DNA of 15,684 bases, taken from JAFLCA01 sp041907145. GTDB lineage: Bacteria; Bdellovibrionota_C; UBA2361; JAFLCA01. The DNA lies in contig JAYRHW010000067.1 of NCBI GenBank assembly GCA_041907145.1, positions 1 through 15,684 on the forward strand, written 5' to 3'. The first letter of the stretch is position 1. Every line of letters starts with the position of its first letter. The notes beneath the pieces are model-generated. The model did no database searches, was not told where the DNA came from, and saw nothing but the letters and a program-made list of their open reading frames with translations. A program made the position numbers and the translations under genes. Of the stretch, positions 1 to 7,031 are shown one piece after another.

Positions 1-1
1 T

Positions 2-466
2 CTATTGGCCTTCTGCTTAGTATCAAGCGCCTACTTTTATCGAACCTATGCGAGTATGTGGTCGTTCGAAAACTGGAGACAGGCAGTACCAGCAGCTAAC
101 GAAGCTACACCAAACAATGCTCCGCTATTTTTCTACTCAGGCTGGCCAGAAACAAATGACATAATCAGGATCTTGCCTCCCGTGAAAGATAGAGGGCTTC
201 TAAGTCCACTGAAATATTATGGACTAGCCAAGGAGCCAATTTTTATCCCTTACTCCCCTTGGACAACCGACTCGACAAAATACTTACGTGACATGGCGTC
301 AAGGCTACCACCGAATCTTAAAGAAATTGCAATTCTTAGCTGTTATCCAATTTATCCAGCACTACCCTTCATAGCAAACCATATATTTCCAGCAGGATGG
401 TCTTATGAAGAAAGAGGGCCCTTTGGAAAAGTCTCTCTTGTTATAGTGAAAAGCATCAATCAGTAG
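2..466 (+). CDS. C-terminal part of a membrane protein, probably a GT-C glycosyltransferase (5' end outside window)
   Basis: The frame is open to the left edge of the window, so the TTG at 5 is not a credible start and the gene is 5'-truncated. About 154 codons remain, ending in TAG at 464-466. The first residues are hydrophobic (end of a membrane segment). The rest is a soluble domain of about 130 residues that ends in a hydrophobic beta-strand-like stretch (VSLVIVKS). This is how polytopic GT-C (GT39-like) sugar transferases usually end: a membrane core followed by a small periplasmic domain. The glycosyltransferase cluster just downstream supports this, but no catalytic motif lies within the window. 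The stop codon is only 6 bp from the end of the convergent DUF2304 gene. The family assignment is inference; that a real gene is present is fairly sure. Confidence 0.6.
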   Translation, partial: LLAFCLVSSAYFYRTYASMWSFENWRQAVPAANEATPNNAPLFFYSGWPETNDIIRILPPVKDRGLLSPLKYYGLAKEPIFIPYSPWTTDSTKYLRDMASRLPPNLKEIAILSCYPIYPALPFIANHIFPAGWSYEERGPFGKVSLVIVKSINQ

Positions 467-472
467 CGTGGC

Positions 473-802
473 CTATTTGTCGCCTAAATCCTTGGCATTT
501 CTCATAGCATTCTCGCGAATGAGCGCAGAAATCTCTCGATCTTGCTGAAGAAGCCTCCGATGAAACACGGAGCCGAGGAACACGACTAAGCACCAGTTAA
601 TATAAACCAGCAAATCTGTCCCACGCCCTACCCCAAGTGCGTTGGCAAGGACGGTCGTGGCATCTGGAAAAACAATAAATGTAAAGCTCAGGAAGGCCAG
701 TATCAGAAGCACTACAGCATCGCGGCCTCGCGATCTAAAGCGCAGAGGATAGATAACAAAAAGCGTCACAGAAGCAAGCAATACGATTTGAACCGGTCTC
801 AT
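473..802 (-). CDS. DUF2304 family small membrane protein
   Basis: This 109-residue protein has hydrophobic segments at about residues 3-20, 29-45 and 64-80 and a charged, helical C-terminal tail (about 81-109). The GVGRGTDLL stretch at residues 57-65 is the hallmark of DUF2304 proteins, and the length is normal for them. DUF2304 genes typically sit next to a GT2 polyprenyl-phosphate glycosyltransferase, and here the start codon follows the GT2 stop by only 3 nt (TAG AGA ATG). A GGGGAG ribosome binding site lies in the last GT2 codons, so the two are almost certainly co-transcribed and translationally coupled. The role is not established. A membrane partner or anchor for the GT2 enzyme is a reasonable inference. 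It is the last gene of a three-gene minus-strand operon. Confidence 0.85.
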   Translation of the reverse strand: MRPVQIVLLASVTLFVIYPLRFRSRGRDAVVLLILAFLSFTFIVFPDATTVLANALGVGRGTDLLVYINWCLVVFLGSVFHRRLLQQDREISALIRENAMRNAKDLGDK

Positions 803-805
803 TCT

Positions 806-1501
806 CTACTCCCCAAACAGCCATTCATCGAGAAGCTCTCCAAAAATTTCTACAAAGTTCCTTATGCCCTGACCCTTCTTAAGAGAATAATCAGTATATC
901 TTATGGTGACGGGAACCTCTTCAAAGGGAATCGAATGCTTTGCGATTTCGGATATAATCTGACTAGCGTGCCCCATTCTTCGCTGAGTCAGCGAAATTTT
1001 ACAAACTGCTGATCGTGATAACGCCCTAAATCCATTATGAGTATCCGAGAGAGAAAGTCCCGTGGTTAAACGAGTGAATAGGATGGCAGCTTTGAGGAGC
1101 CACAGTCGCAGCGCTGGGGCATTAATGGCTGCCCCTCCGCTCAAGAACCTAGATCCAAGCGCTACCTCACAGCGTCCCTGCTGAATTGGTGCAATTAATA
1201 ACGGGATTTGGCCAGCCTGATGCTGCCCGTCGGCATCGAAAGTCACTAAGATCTCCGCGCCGCGGGCTAGTGCGTACTCGATCCCCGTACGTAAGGCCGC
1301 TCCTTGACCTTGATTTATACAGTGCCGCAAAAAGTGTACCGGAAAATTCTGCACGCAATGTTGTAGGCTAACGGGAGAGCCGTCATCGACCACTACAACA
1401 TTTGATATGCGATTTGCGAAGAGGTCACGCAATACTTCGGGCAATAGCGCATCTTCCTGATATGCGGGAACTATGACCCACACCGACAAAAGATTGCTCA
1501 T
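806..1501 (-). CDS. GT2 family glycosyltransferase, polyprenyl-phosphate hexose synthase-like
   Basis: This 231-residue GT-A fold enzyme resembles dolichol/polyprenyl-phosphate mannosyl- or glucosyltransferases. The visible motifs are VPAYQE (11-16), VDDGS (38-42; nucleotide-sugar binding), DADGQH (89-94; the metal-binding DxD), GSRF (116-119), the acceptor-loop pattern NGFRALSR (156-163) and a C-terminal VPVTIRYTDYS (197-207). There is no C-terminal membrane pair, so it is a soluble or peripheral form, perhaps held at the membrane by the adjacent DUF2304 protein. The expected reaction is transfer of a hexose from a nucleotide sugar to polyprenyl phosphate on the cytoplasmic face, making the donor for GT-C enzymes; the sugar is not determinable. 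An AGGAG lies 9 nt before the ATG. It starts 53 nt after the 1555-3123 gene ends on the same strand, so an operon is likely. Confidence 0.9.
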   Translation of the reverse strand: MSNLLSVWVIVPAYQEDALLPEVLRDLFANRISNVVVVDDGSPVSLQHCVQNFPVHFLRHCINQGQGAALRTGIEYALARGAEILVTFDADGQHQAGQIPLLIAPIQQGRCEVALGSRFLSGGAAINAPALRLWLLKAAILFTRLTTGLSLSDTHNGFRALSRSAVCKISLTQRRMGHASQIISEIAKHSIPFEEVPVTIRYTDYSLKKGQGIRNFVEIFGELLDEWLFGE

Positions 1502-1554
1502 GGAGGTACACTCCTAGGTCGCAAGATTACATTCATAAAATTCGCCGAACGTAA

Positions 1555-3123
1555 TCATTGCCTAATCTTCAGAATTCTTACCGAGGCGTTAGTAAATACA
1601 CTGGGCCCCAACGAGTCCCACGAGGTCGCAATTCTATCGGATAGACAATCCTTAGTTGAGAGAAGAAGGTAATCAAATCCGCTGCTATTAGCTCTATTCT
1701 GGATGAAACTTCGCAACTTCACGGCGCTATCTGTGCCAATCATCGAGTTCAGATCGACGCATTTTAAGAAGGCACGCTCTGCAAGCCACTCCCTCCCCTG
1801 GCAAGTTGTAGCACTTTGCCTGTTAGCTAGTAGGGGGAAAAGCTCGTTAACGAAATCCCTCCACCACGTTGCACCATCAATCACAATAAACTCGGCATTG
1901 TCAGGTGTATTCCTTCTAATCCAATCAAAGGCAGCTAATTGATCGTTTGAGACGCTTTCTATGACTGGAGGACGAGTACCGTACAAATTGACTGAAAGTC
2001 CAAGGCAAATCGCTGCCACTGCCGTAAAAGATAAGCGGGAAAGCCTATCAGCCAAACTCCCTAAGGTGCACATGTAAGGCACCCCTTCGCCAATACATAG
2101 AGCGAGCGGAAGCGCGATTACAAATGTATAACCTCGTGACAGCGCCGCACCTAACACAAGAATAAACAGCGGCAGTACGTATCGATGATTAGTGAGCAGC
2201 TTCCAAAGTCCGACATAGGCAAAAAAAGTTAAAACGGGCTCATTAATTTCTCCAAAAAATCTGAGCAAAATAAACTGAGCAATTTGATTTTGCTCCCCTG
2301 ATTGAAGCGCGTTTAGGAAGGGCGCCAGGCCGTGATTTTGATAGACTATCGCAACCCAAGGAATCGCGATTAAAGTCGCACCAAAAAAAATTCGAAGCGC
2401 CGTATATTTCAATTTACTTCGCCAATCTGCCAATCCCGTTGCAATAAGATAAGAGAGAGCAACGACAGACCATTCGGGATGTGAGAGAAAGGTTAGTCCA
2501 AGAAAAATTGATGCGGGCATCCAAGACTTTATGGGAAACAAAGAAGTTGGTGCCGCCAAGCTTCGGAAGGACCTGTGCAGTCGAGTTATCTGATGGATTG
2601 CTAAAATCGCGAAAAGCGCGCCTAAGGATCTGGAGATTCCTCCGCCTTTAATTTGCTGAAGATAAGAATATGGGAGCGCTGCCATAACAGCAAACGCCGT
2701 AGCCAGCGAGAGCTTCGAGGAGCAGGCCTCCTTGAAAAATAGAAAGCATGCCAACAACACGGCACACGACAACAATGCTGGCACGTAGCGCAAGATAGTC
2801 TCAATACTGAGCCCTGAAGTTACGCTGAGCACAGCTGTTAGATAAGTGCTGAGCGGAGGATAGGCGAAAGGAATATTCTGAAAATTGTATGATGTAAATT
2901 TTGGAAGGATAAATCCGTTCTCAATAAGCTCCTTGGCGAGCACATAGTGCATTCCCCCATCGTTCACAAATAGAGGCGCCTCGACTACCGGGATATAGAG
3001 ACGCAGCGCCGCTCCAATTAAGAAAATGATCACAATTAGAAAGCAAAAGCCGTGACTCGACAAATTAAGATCGTCCTCAACAGGCTGTAAGGCTATTGCA
3101 TTGCTCTCGTCGAGCTTATCCAT
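1555..3123 (-). CDS. GT-C (GT39-like) membrane glycosyltransferase, paralogue A
   Basis: This 522-residue polytopic protein has many hydrophobic segments from about residue 25 to 380, followed by a soluble domain of about 140 residues. An acidic motif in the first extracytoplasmic loop (VNDGG, 53-57) fits the catalytic Asp of GT-C enzymes using polyprenyl-phosphate sugars. Further landmarks are PFAYPPL (85-91), GGGISR (160-165), LSHPEWS (213-219) and, in the soluble part, a typical FDWIRRNTPDNA (399-410). All of these recur in the 4437-5969 protein, so the two are paralogues over their whole length. It is probably the first gene of the operon with the GT2 and DUF2304 genes. No strong Shine-Dalgarno precedes the ATG. 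Donor and acceptor are unknown. The GT-C assignment is firm; any named activity would be a guess. Confidence 0.85.
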   Translation of the reverse strand: MDKLDESNAIALQPVEDDLNLSSHGFCFLIVIIFLIGAALRLYIPVVEAPLFVNDGGMHYVLAKELIENGFILPKFTSYNFQNIPFAYPPLSTYLTAVLSVTSGLSIETILRYVPALLSCAVLLACFLFFKEACSSKLSLATAFAVMAALPYSYLQQIKGGGISRSLGALFAILAIHQITRLHRSFRSLAAPTSLFPIKSWMPASIFLGLTFLSHPEWSVVALSYLIATGLADWRSKLKYTALRIFFGATLIAIPWVAIVYQNHGLAPFLNALQSGEQNQIAQFILLRFFGEINEPVLTFFAYVGLWKLLTNHRYVLPLFILVLGAALSRGYTFVIALPLALCIGEGVPYMCTLGSLADRLSRLSFTAVAAICLGLSVNLYGTRPPVIESVSNDQLAAFDWIRRNTPDNAEFIVIDGATWWRDFVNELFPLLANRQSATTCQGREWLAERAFLKCVDLNSMIGTDSAVKLRSFIQNRANSSGFDYLLLSTKDCLSDRIATSWDSLGPSVFTNASVRILKIRQ

Positions 3124-3190
3124 TGGCGAAGTTCCCTTGCCACGATATGTTCAGCTCTATCGGGGCAATCTGACATTACTTTTCTCTGGT

Positions 3191-3219
3191 CTGACAGGAA
3201 ACAACTTTTCGGATATTAA
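3191..3219 (+). promoter_or_regulatory. Putative sigma70-type promoter for the GT87-like gene
   Basis: A CTGACA (3191-3196) and a TATTAA (3214-3219) are separated by exactly 17 bp in the divergent intergenic region. The -10 hexamer ends only 11 bp before the ATG at 3231, so the predicted transcript would have almost no leader. This agrees with the lack of a good ribosome binding site there. Prediction by eye only. Confidence 0.35.
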
Positions 3220-3230
3220 CCCAGTAGGCC

Positions 3231-4460
3231 ATGAAACAAGCCATTCCTCGCATCCTAGCCCTACTGCTGTTGCTCACCCTATTGATTACTATCCATCCAA
3301 TTCCAGTAAGCTCGGGCCCCTCGTCCTGGAGTGGCCCCGACTTTACTTGGTGCTTTACGGTATTTCAGTCCTATTGGCAGGGGTTAGTTCCCGATCCTTA
3401 CTCATTTAGCTCTCTTCAAGCAGTTCTGCGAGAAAAGTTCGGGGTACAAACATCCATCGTTATGCCAGTGGCCTATTCCCCTACAGCGGACTGGGTACTT
3501 CGCCCTCTGGATTGGTTCGCTGGTATAGCTACCCCAGTGATAGCATGGAATTGCATTTCTATCGCTCTTCTTGGAATCGCCCTACTACGCCCAGGAATTC
3601 TCATTCTTCGACCACTACACTTAGCAGTCGTTGCTTTGCTTATTTCATCGGCTAGCATTCGAAATCTTCTTCTTGGGCAAACCGGACATTTCGGAGCAGC
3701 GCTTCTCGTACTGCTTCTGCCGCCAGCTAAGTCTCAAAGAGCGCAGCTACTACAAGGCTTTGCCCTGGCAGTTCTGTCGATTAAGCCGACATATTTCATG
3801 TTAGGGCTCCTTAGCTGCCTACTTGCTAGAAATCTAATGTCTATTCTCTGGGCTCTACTCATTAGCCTAGGAATGGCTGCAGGAGTATCGATTCAACTGC
3901 CAATTCACGCCTGGCTGGATTTTGCCCATAATGTTGCCTTCTTCGCGTCGGCAGCAGATCCTAATTTGCTCTCGCCAGGCACTGCTCGAGTCTTTGAATT
4001 ATCGTTAGTCTTGCGTCAGCTTATTTCGTCAACTCTTGGAGCAGAGATTGGATGGCAGATAGCAAGAGGATTGTTTGCTGTATGGATTATAGGCTGGTCA
4101 ATCACCGCCCTGCATTTTGCGTTTCGCCGCAAAGACGATCGAAAATGCGTGACCAATTTGATGCAGGCCGGGTTAATCGGATCAGCGCTTTTGGCGTTTC
4201 CTTACTTAGGCTTCTACGAAGAACTTTTAACCATTCCATTTATCCTGGCGCTTGCTGATCTCAAACTAGGCTCTCGGCTTACGGAATGTGCTCTTGCTGC
4301 CACGTTGGTTCTTCCAGCTTTTCTCGGTCAATCTGAAACTGCTTTGATGGTTTTGGTCAAATTACTTGCAATTTCTTCGATACTATACGCTGCGGGATGG
4401 CGATTGCGTGGGGCACTCAAGATTCCCATCGATGAATCATTGAGATGCGGGCGTAATTGA
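3231..4460 (+). CDS. GT87-like (DUF2029) membrane glycosyltransferase
   Basis: This 409-residue integral membrane protein has about ten hydrophobic segments and little soluble sequence. Features of the GT87/DUF2029 family (bacterial alpha-mannosyltransferases such as PimE) are visible. There is an Asp in the first extracytoplasmic loop in the context GPDFTW (35-40), then a WQG..PDPY-type loop (49-57). A LLLGQTGHF stretch (147-155) and a VLSIKPTY stretch (181-188) match the family pattern of LGQ followed about 30 residues later by KP. It should transfer a sugar from a polyprenyl-phosphate donor; substrate unknown. The ATG at 3231 is the only reasonable start and has no clear Shine-Dalgarno. 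Its 3' end overlaps the 3' end of the convergent gene by 24 bp. Alternatively it is a more general GT-C enzyme outside GT87. Confidence 0.75.
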   Translation: MKQAIPRILALLLLLTLLITIHPIPVSSGPSSWSGPDFTWCFTVFQSYWQGLVPDPYSFSSLQAVLREKFGVQTSIVMPVAYSPTADWVLRPLDWFAGIATPVIAWNCISIALLGIALLRPGILILRPLHLAVVALLISSASIRNLLLGQTGHFGAALLVLLLPPAKSQRAQLLQGFALAVLSIKPTYFMLGLLSCLLARNLMSILWALLISLGMAAGVSIQLPIHAWLDFAHNVAFFASAADPNLLSPGTARVFELSLVLRQLISSTLGAEIGWQIARGLFAVWIIGWSITALHFAFRRKDDRKCVTNLMQAGLIGSALLAFPYLGFYEELLTIPFILALADLKLGSRLTECALAATLVLPAFLGQSETALMVLVKLLAISSILYAAGWRLRGALKIPIDESLRCGRN

Positions 4461-5969
4461 AGATTGCTCGCGAAAAAGTGCGATCGATCCAAGCCTCACC
4501 TGCTCCTTCCACCCAGGCAGAAGCTCCGGAACAAAATCCTCAGCGCGCAGCACTACGACATCCGAAGCTGCCAACCAATCGTCAATGCGCTTGGTTCGCT
4601 TACGCAGGGGGTCCTGCATAAATGAATAGACATCGTTCCAAGCCAAAACCGTAGAAGTGAAATCCTTTGCATCCTGCCACTCCTTACCCTCAGGAGTTAA
4701 AAGGCACTTGCGTTTAGTGAGAGCTGGTAGCCACTCAGTGATGAAATGATCGGGCTTATCCGGCCTTGAAAGCGACAAGAAGACTGCACCCGGGGCCGAT
4801 CTCGCGGCTTCTCGCTGCAGACCCTGAAACTCTTCCTTCGTAAATATGGTGGCATCCAAAAAAGCAGTTCGCGCCCAGGAGATTCCAACAAATGACGCGA
4901 AGATAAATACCAGCACTGTCCTGCCCCTAAAACTACGAAGGACAAAAGACTGTCCCGCCGAGGCGCAAAGAGTTAGCAGCGCAGTACTGAGGCCCACGCC
5001 AAACAGCAAAGCTGCGGGAAGCATAGTATAAAAGGAGGCTAGACGCGGAACGAGAAAAAGCAGCAGAAACCAAACAATCAGAAAGACCTGGCCGGAGAAA
5101 ACCGCTACCATCGCGCCGACGAGCAATCCCGCTGCCAAGATCATCGGGCTAACCGGCGACTCAGCGAGCAGGGCGAAAGGGCGGTAGATGGAGTTCCCGC
5201 GGCTAGAAGAAGTCTGAATAGCCTGTAGAAAGGCCAGTTCATTTCCGTGCTGGCTAAGTGCAATGATCCAGGGGGCGAGAATCATCAGCGCAGAGAGAAT
5301 AATACAGCCTATTTGCCGAAACGAAGGGCGAGAGACACCCGATGCCCAAAGCACGAGGAGGGAAGCGCCCAGGAAATAGGTACACTGAGGATGTGAGAGC
5401 GCTGTGCAAGCAGAAAACACACCGCAGAGGAGCAAGCGAGTAGCGGACGAGACCCGTTGCAGTTGCAAAAAATACCAGATGGCCATTAGAGCGAAGAACA
5501 TTCCAGGCGCTCTGGTGATCCCTCCACCCATGATCGCCCATTCGTATGTCGCGTAGTTTAAACTATAGGCAAGAAACCCGATGAGACGACCAAGAGGGCT
5601 CGGAATTAGAATCTTGATGATATTCCAGGCTGGAACAAGGCAGAGGCATGCGATAAGCGGCGGCGTGATGCGCAGAATGTCCAGCAAATCAAACTTCGAG
5701 AGAGTATGAATTATGGCCCCCAGGTAAAACCCAAGAGGCGGATAAGCAAAAGGGATTTGGCTAAGGTTATAGGTGGTAGTCGCAGGGATCGAGAAGCCAT
5801 TCGCCTCCAGATCCAAAATCATAGTGTAAAACAGCCCGCCGTCATTGAGCGGAAACTCGGCCAGCATAGGCACCAGAAGGCGAAGCCCAAGGCCGAAAAC
5901 GACTATGAGCCAGAACCAAAATGACTCCTCTATGGGGTCGTGGGAGTCTTCAAACTTCTGAGATGTCAT
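4437..5969 (-). CDS. GT-C (GT39-like) membrane glycosyltransferase, paralogue B
   Basis: This 510-residue polytopic membrane protein has the same architecture as the 1555-3123 protein: a membrane core to about residue 368, then a soluble domain of about 140 residues. Shared landmarks in the same order and spacing are LNDGG (41-45; likely catalytic Asp loop), QIPFAYPPL (71-79), GGGITR (148-153) and LSHPQ (191-195). In the soluble domain the pattern EWLPALTKR (412-420) followed by EGKEWQ (427-432) parallels the ELFPLLANR and QGREWL stretches of the other protein. Donor and acceptor are unknown. The start lies just downstream of a terminator-like hairpin, with no good Shine-Dalgarno in between, so the exact start is less certain. 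It is divergent from galU and overlaps the GT87-like gene tail to tail. Confidence 0.85.
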   Translation of the reverse strand: MTSQKFEDSHDPIEESFWFWLIVVFGLGLRLLVPMLAEFPLNDGGLFYTMILDLEANGFSIPATTTYNLSQIPFAYPPLGFYLGAIIHTLSKFDLLDILRITPPLIACLCLVPAWNIIKILIPSPLGRLIGFLAYSLNYATYEWAIMGGGITRAPGMFFALMAIWYFLQLQRVSSATRLLLCGVFSACTALSHPQCTYFLGASLLVLWASGVSRPSFRQIGCIILSALMILAPWIIALSQHGNELAFLQAIQTSSSRGNSIYRPFALLAESPVSPMILAAGLLVGAMVAVFSGQVFLIVWFLLLFLVPRLASFYTMLPAALLFGVGLSTALLTLCASAGQSFVLRSFRGRTVLVFIFASFVGISWARTAFLDATIFTKEEFQGLQREAARSAPGAVFLSLSRPDKPDHFITEWLPALTKRKCLLTPEGKEWQDAKDFTSTVLAWNDVYSFMQDPLRKRTKRIDDWLAASDVVVLRAEDFVPELLPGWKEQVRLGSIALFREQSSITPASQ

Positions 5970-5982
5970 GCGCGCCGCTATT

Positions 5983-6015
5983 AAAAACCTCGCATTTAAG
6001 CTCTGAGGAGCGAGG
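5983..6015 (-). terminator. Terminator-like hairpin in the leader of the 4437-5969 gene
   Basis: Read on the minus strand, CCTCGC (6015-6010) pairs with GCGAGG (5993-5988) around a 16-nt loop, and the stem is followed at once by TTTTT (5987-5983). The run ends 13 nt before the ATG at 5969. A competing hairpin, GCTC (6011-6008) with GAGC (6003-6000), uses part of the 5' arm. There is no upstream minus-strand gene to terminate, so it is either an attenuator for the GT-C gene, a block to antisense transcription from the galU side, or chance. Confidence 0.4.
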
Positions 6016-6090
6016 TGGCTATAAGCCGTTCAATCTGTTAGAAACATTCCGAATAGAAACTGCCGAAACTATCAAGTCAGGAGGGCTGCA

Positions 6091-6978
6091 GTGGCAAATA
6101 AAGAGATCCGCAAAGTCGTTATCCCCGCTGCAGGACTTGGCACGCGGTTCTTGCCTGCCACCAAATCAGTGCCCAAGGAGCTCCTCCCGATAGTCGATAT
6201 TCCCACAATCCAATACATCGTCCAAGAAGTTGTCGATGCCGGAATAGAGACCGTCATCCTTATAACAGGCAAGGGAAAGAGCCGAATCGTAGACCACTTT
6301 GACGCCTATCCAGAGTTAGAAGAGAAACTCGAAAAGGAGGGAAAGAAGGATCTTTGCGAGGCGCTGCGCTCTACCTCAAACATGGTCAAGATAGTCTCGG
6401 TGCGCCAGGGCGTTCCGAGGGGCTTAGGGCATGCCGTGCTCTGCGCTAAGGACGTTATCGGCGATGAGCCCTTTGTCGTCTTACTCGGGGATGACTTAGT
6501 GGATGCAAAAGTACCCTGCACAAAGCAAATGATTGATGTGTACAACAAGTACCACAAGTCAGTCGTTGCCTTGATGGAGGTCCCAGACGAAGACGTTTCC
6601 AAGTTCGGTGTCTGTGCAGGTGACGCGCTCTCCGACCGAGTTATCGATATTAAGAAGATGGTTGAAAAGCCAAAGCTTCAGGATGCTCCCTCTAAAACGG
6701 TTATTGTCGGACGTTATATTCTGACTCCGCGAATATTCTCTATCCTCGAGAATACGGATCCTGGAAAGGGTGGAGAGATTCAACTTACCGATGCCATGGC
6801 CAAACTAATGAAAGAGGAAGGCTTTCTCGGATACAAGTTTGAAGGAGAGCGGTACGACGCCGGCGATAAGTTTGGATTTTTACAGGCCAATATCGCGTAT
6901 GCCATGAAGCGCCCGGATATCGCGCCGAAGCTTATGGAATACATGAAGTCCCTGGTTTCCAAGAATACTGCACGCTAA
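6091..6978 (+). CDS. galU: UTP--glucose-1-phosphate uridylyltransferase
   Basis: This 295-residue cytoplasmic nucleotidyltransferase makes UDP-glucose from UTP and glucose 1-phosphate; length is normal for bacterial GalU. Motifs in order: PAAGLGTRFLPATK (12-25; nucleotide-binding loop), VPKELLPI (28-35), QGVPRGLGHAV (106-116), LLGDDLVD (131-138; metal-binding Asp), a VEKP stretch near 190, EIQLTDA and GERYDAGDKFGFLQA near the C-terminus. The start is a GTG at 6091, chosen because AGGAGGG (6079-6085) sits 5 nt upstream and the GalU alignment begins just after it. A 53-nt gap separates it from the following GT-C gene on the same strand, so an operon is likely. Its product is a probable sugar donor for the GT2 enzyme of the cluster (inference). 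Confidence 0.97.
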   Translation: MANKEIRKVVIPAAGLGTRFLPATKSVPKELLPIVDIPTIQYIVQEVVDAGIETVILITGKGKSRIVDHFDAYPELEEKLEKEGKKDLCEALRSTSNMVKIVSVRQGVPRGLGHAVLCAKDVIGDEPFVVLLGDDLVDAKVPCTKQMIDVYNKYHKSVVALMEVPDEDVSKFGVCAGDALSDRVIDIKKMVEKPKLQDAPSKTVIVGRYILTPRIFSILENTDPGKGGEIQLTDAMAKLMKEEGFLGYKFEGERYDAGDKFGFLQANIAYAMKRPDIAPKLMEYMKSLVSKNTAR

Positions 6979-7031
6979 GGTCGAAGCAGCCCCTCGTCGT
7001 CAGACTGGCTTTCAGGCGGAGAATTCGAACG

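Noticed and set aside
1488..1501. Short GGAG/CTCC pairing that could hide the GT2 ribosome binding site
   Set aside because: Only 4 bp; too likely by chance.
5921..6193. Plus-strand open frame spanning the galU start
   Set aside because: It covers the 5' end of a gene on the other strand, the intergenic region and the galU start in another frame; it has no ribosome binding site or domain.
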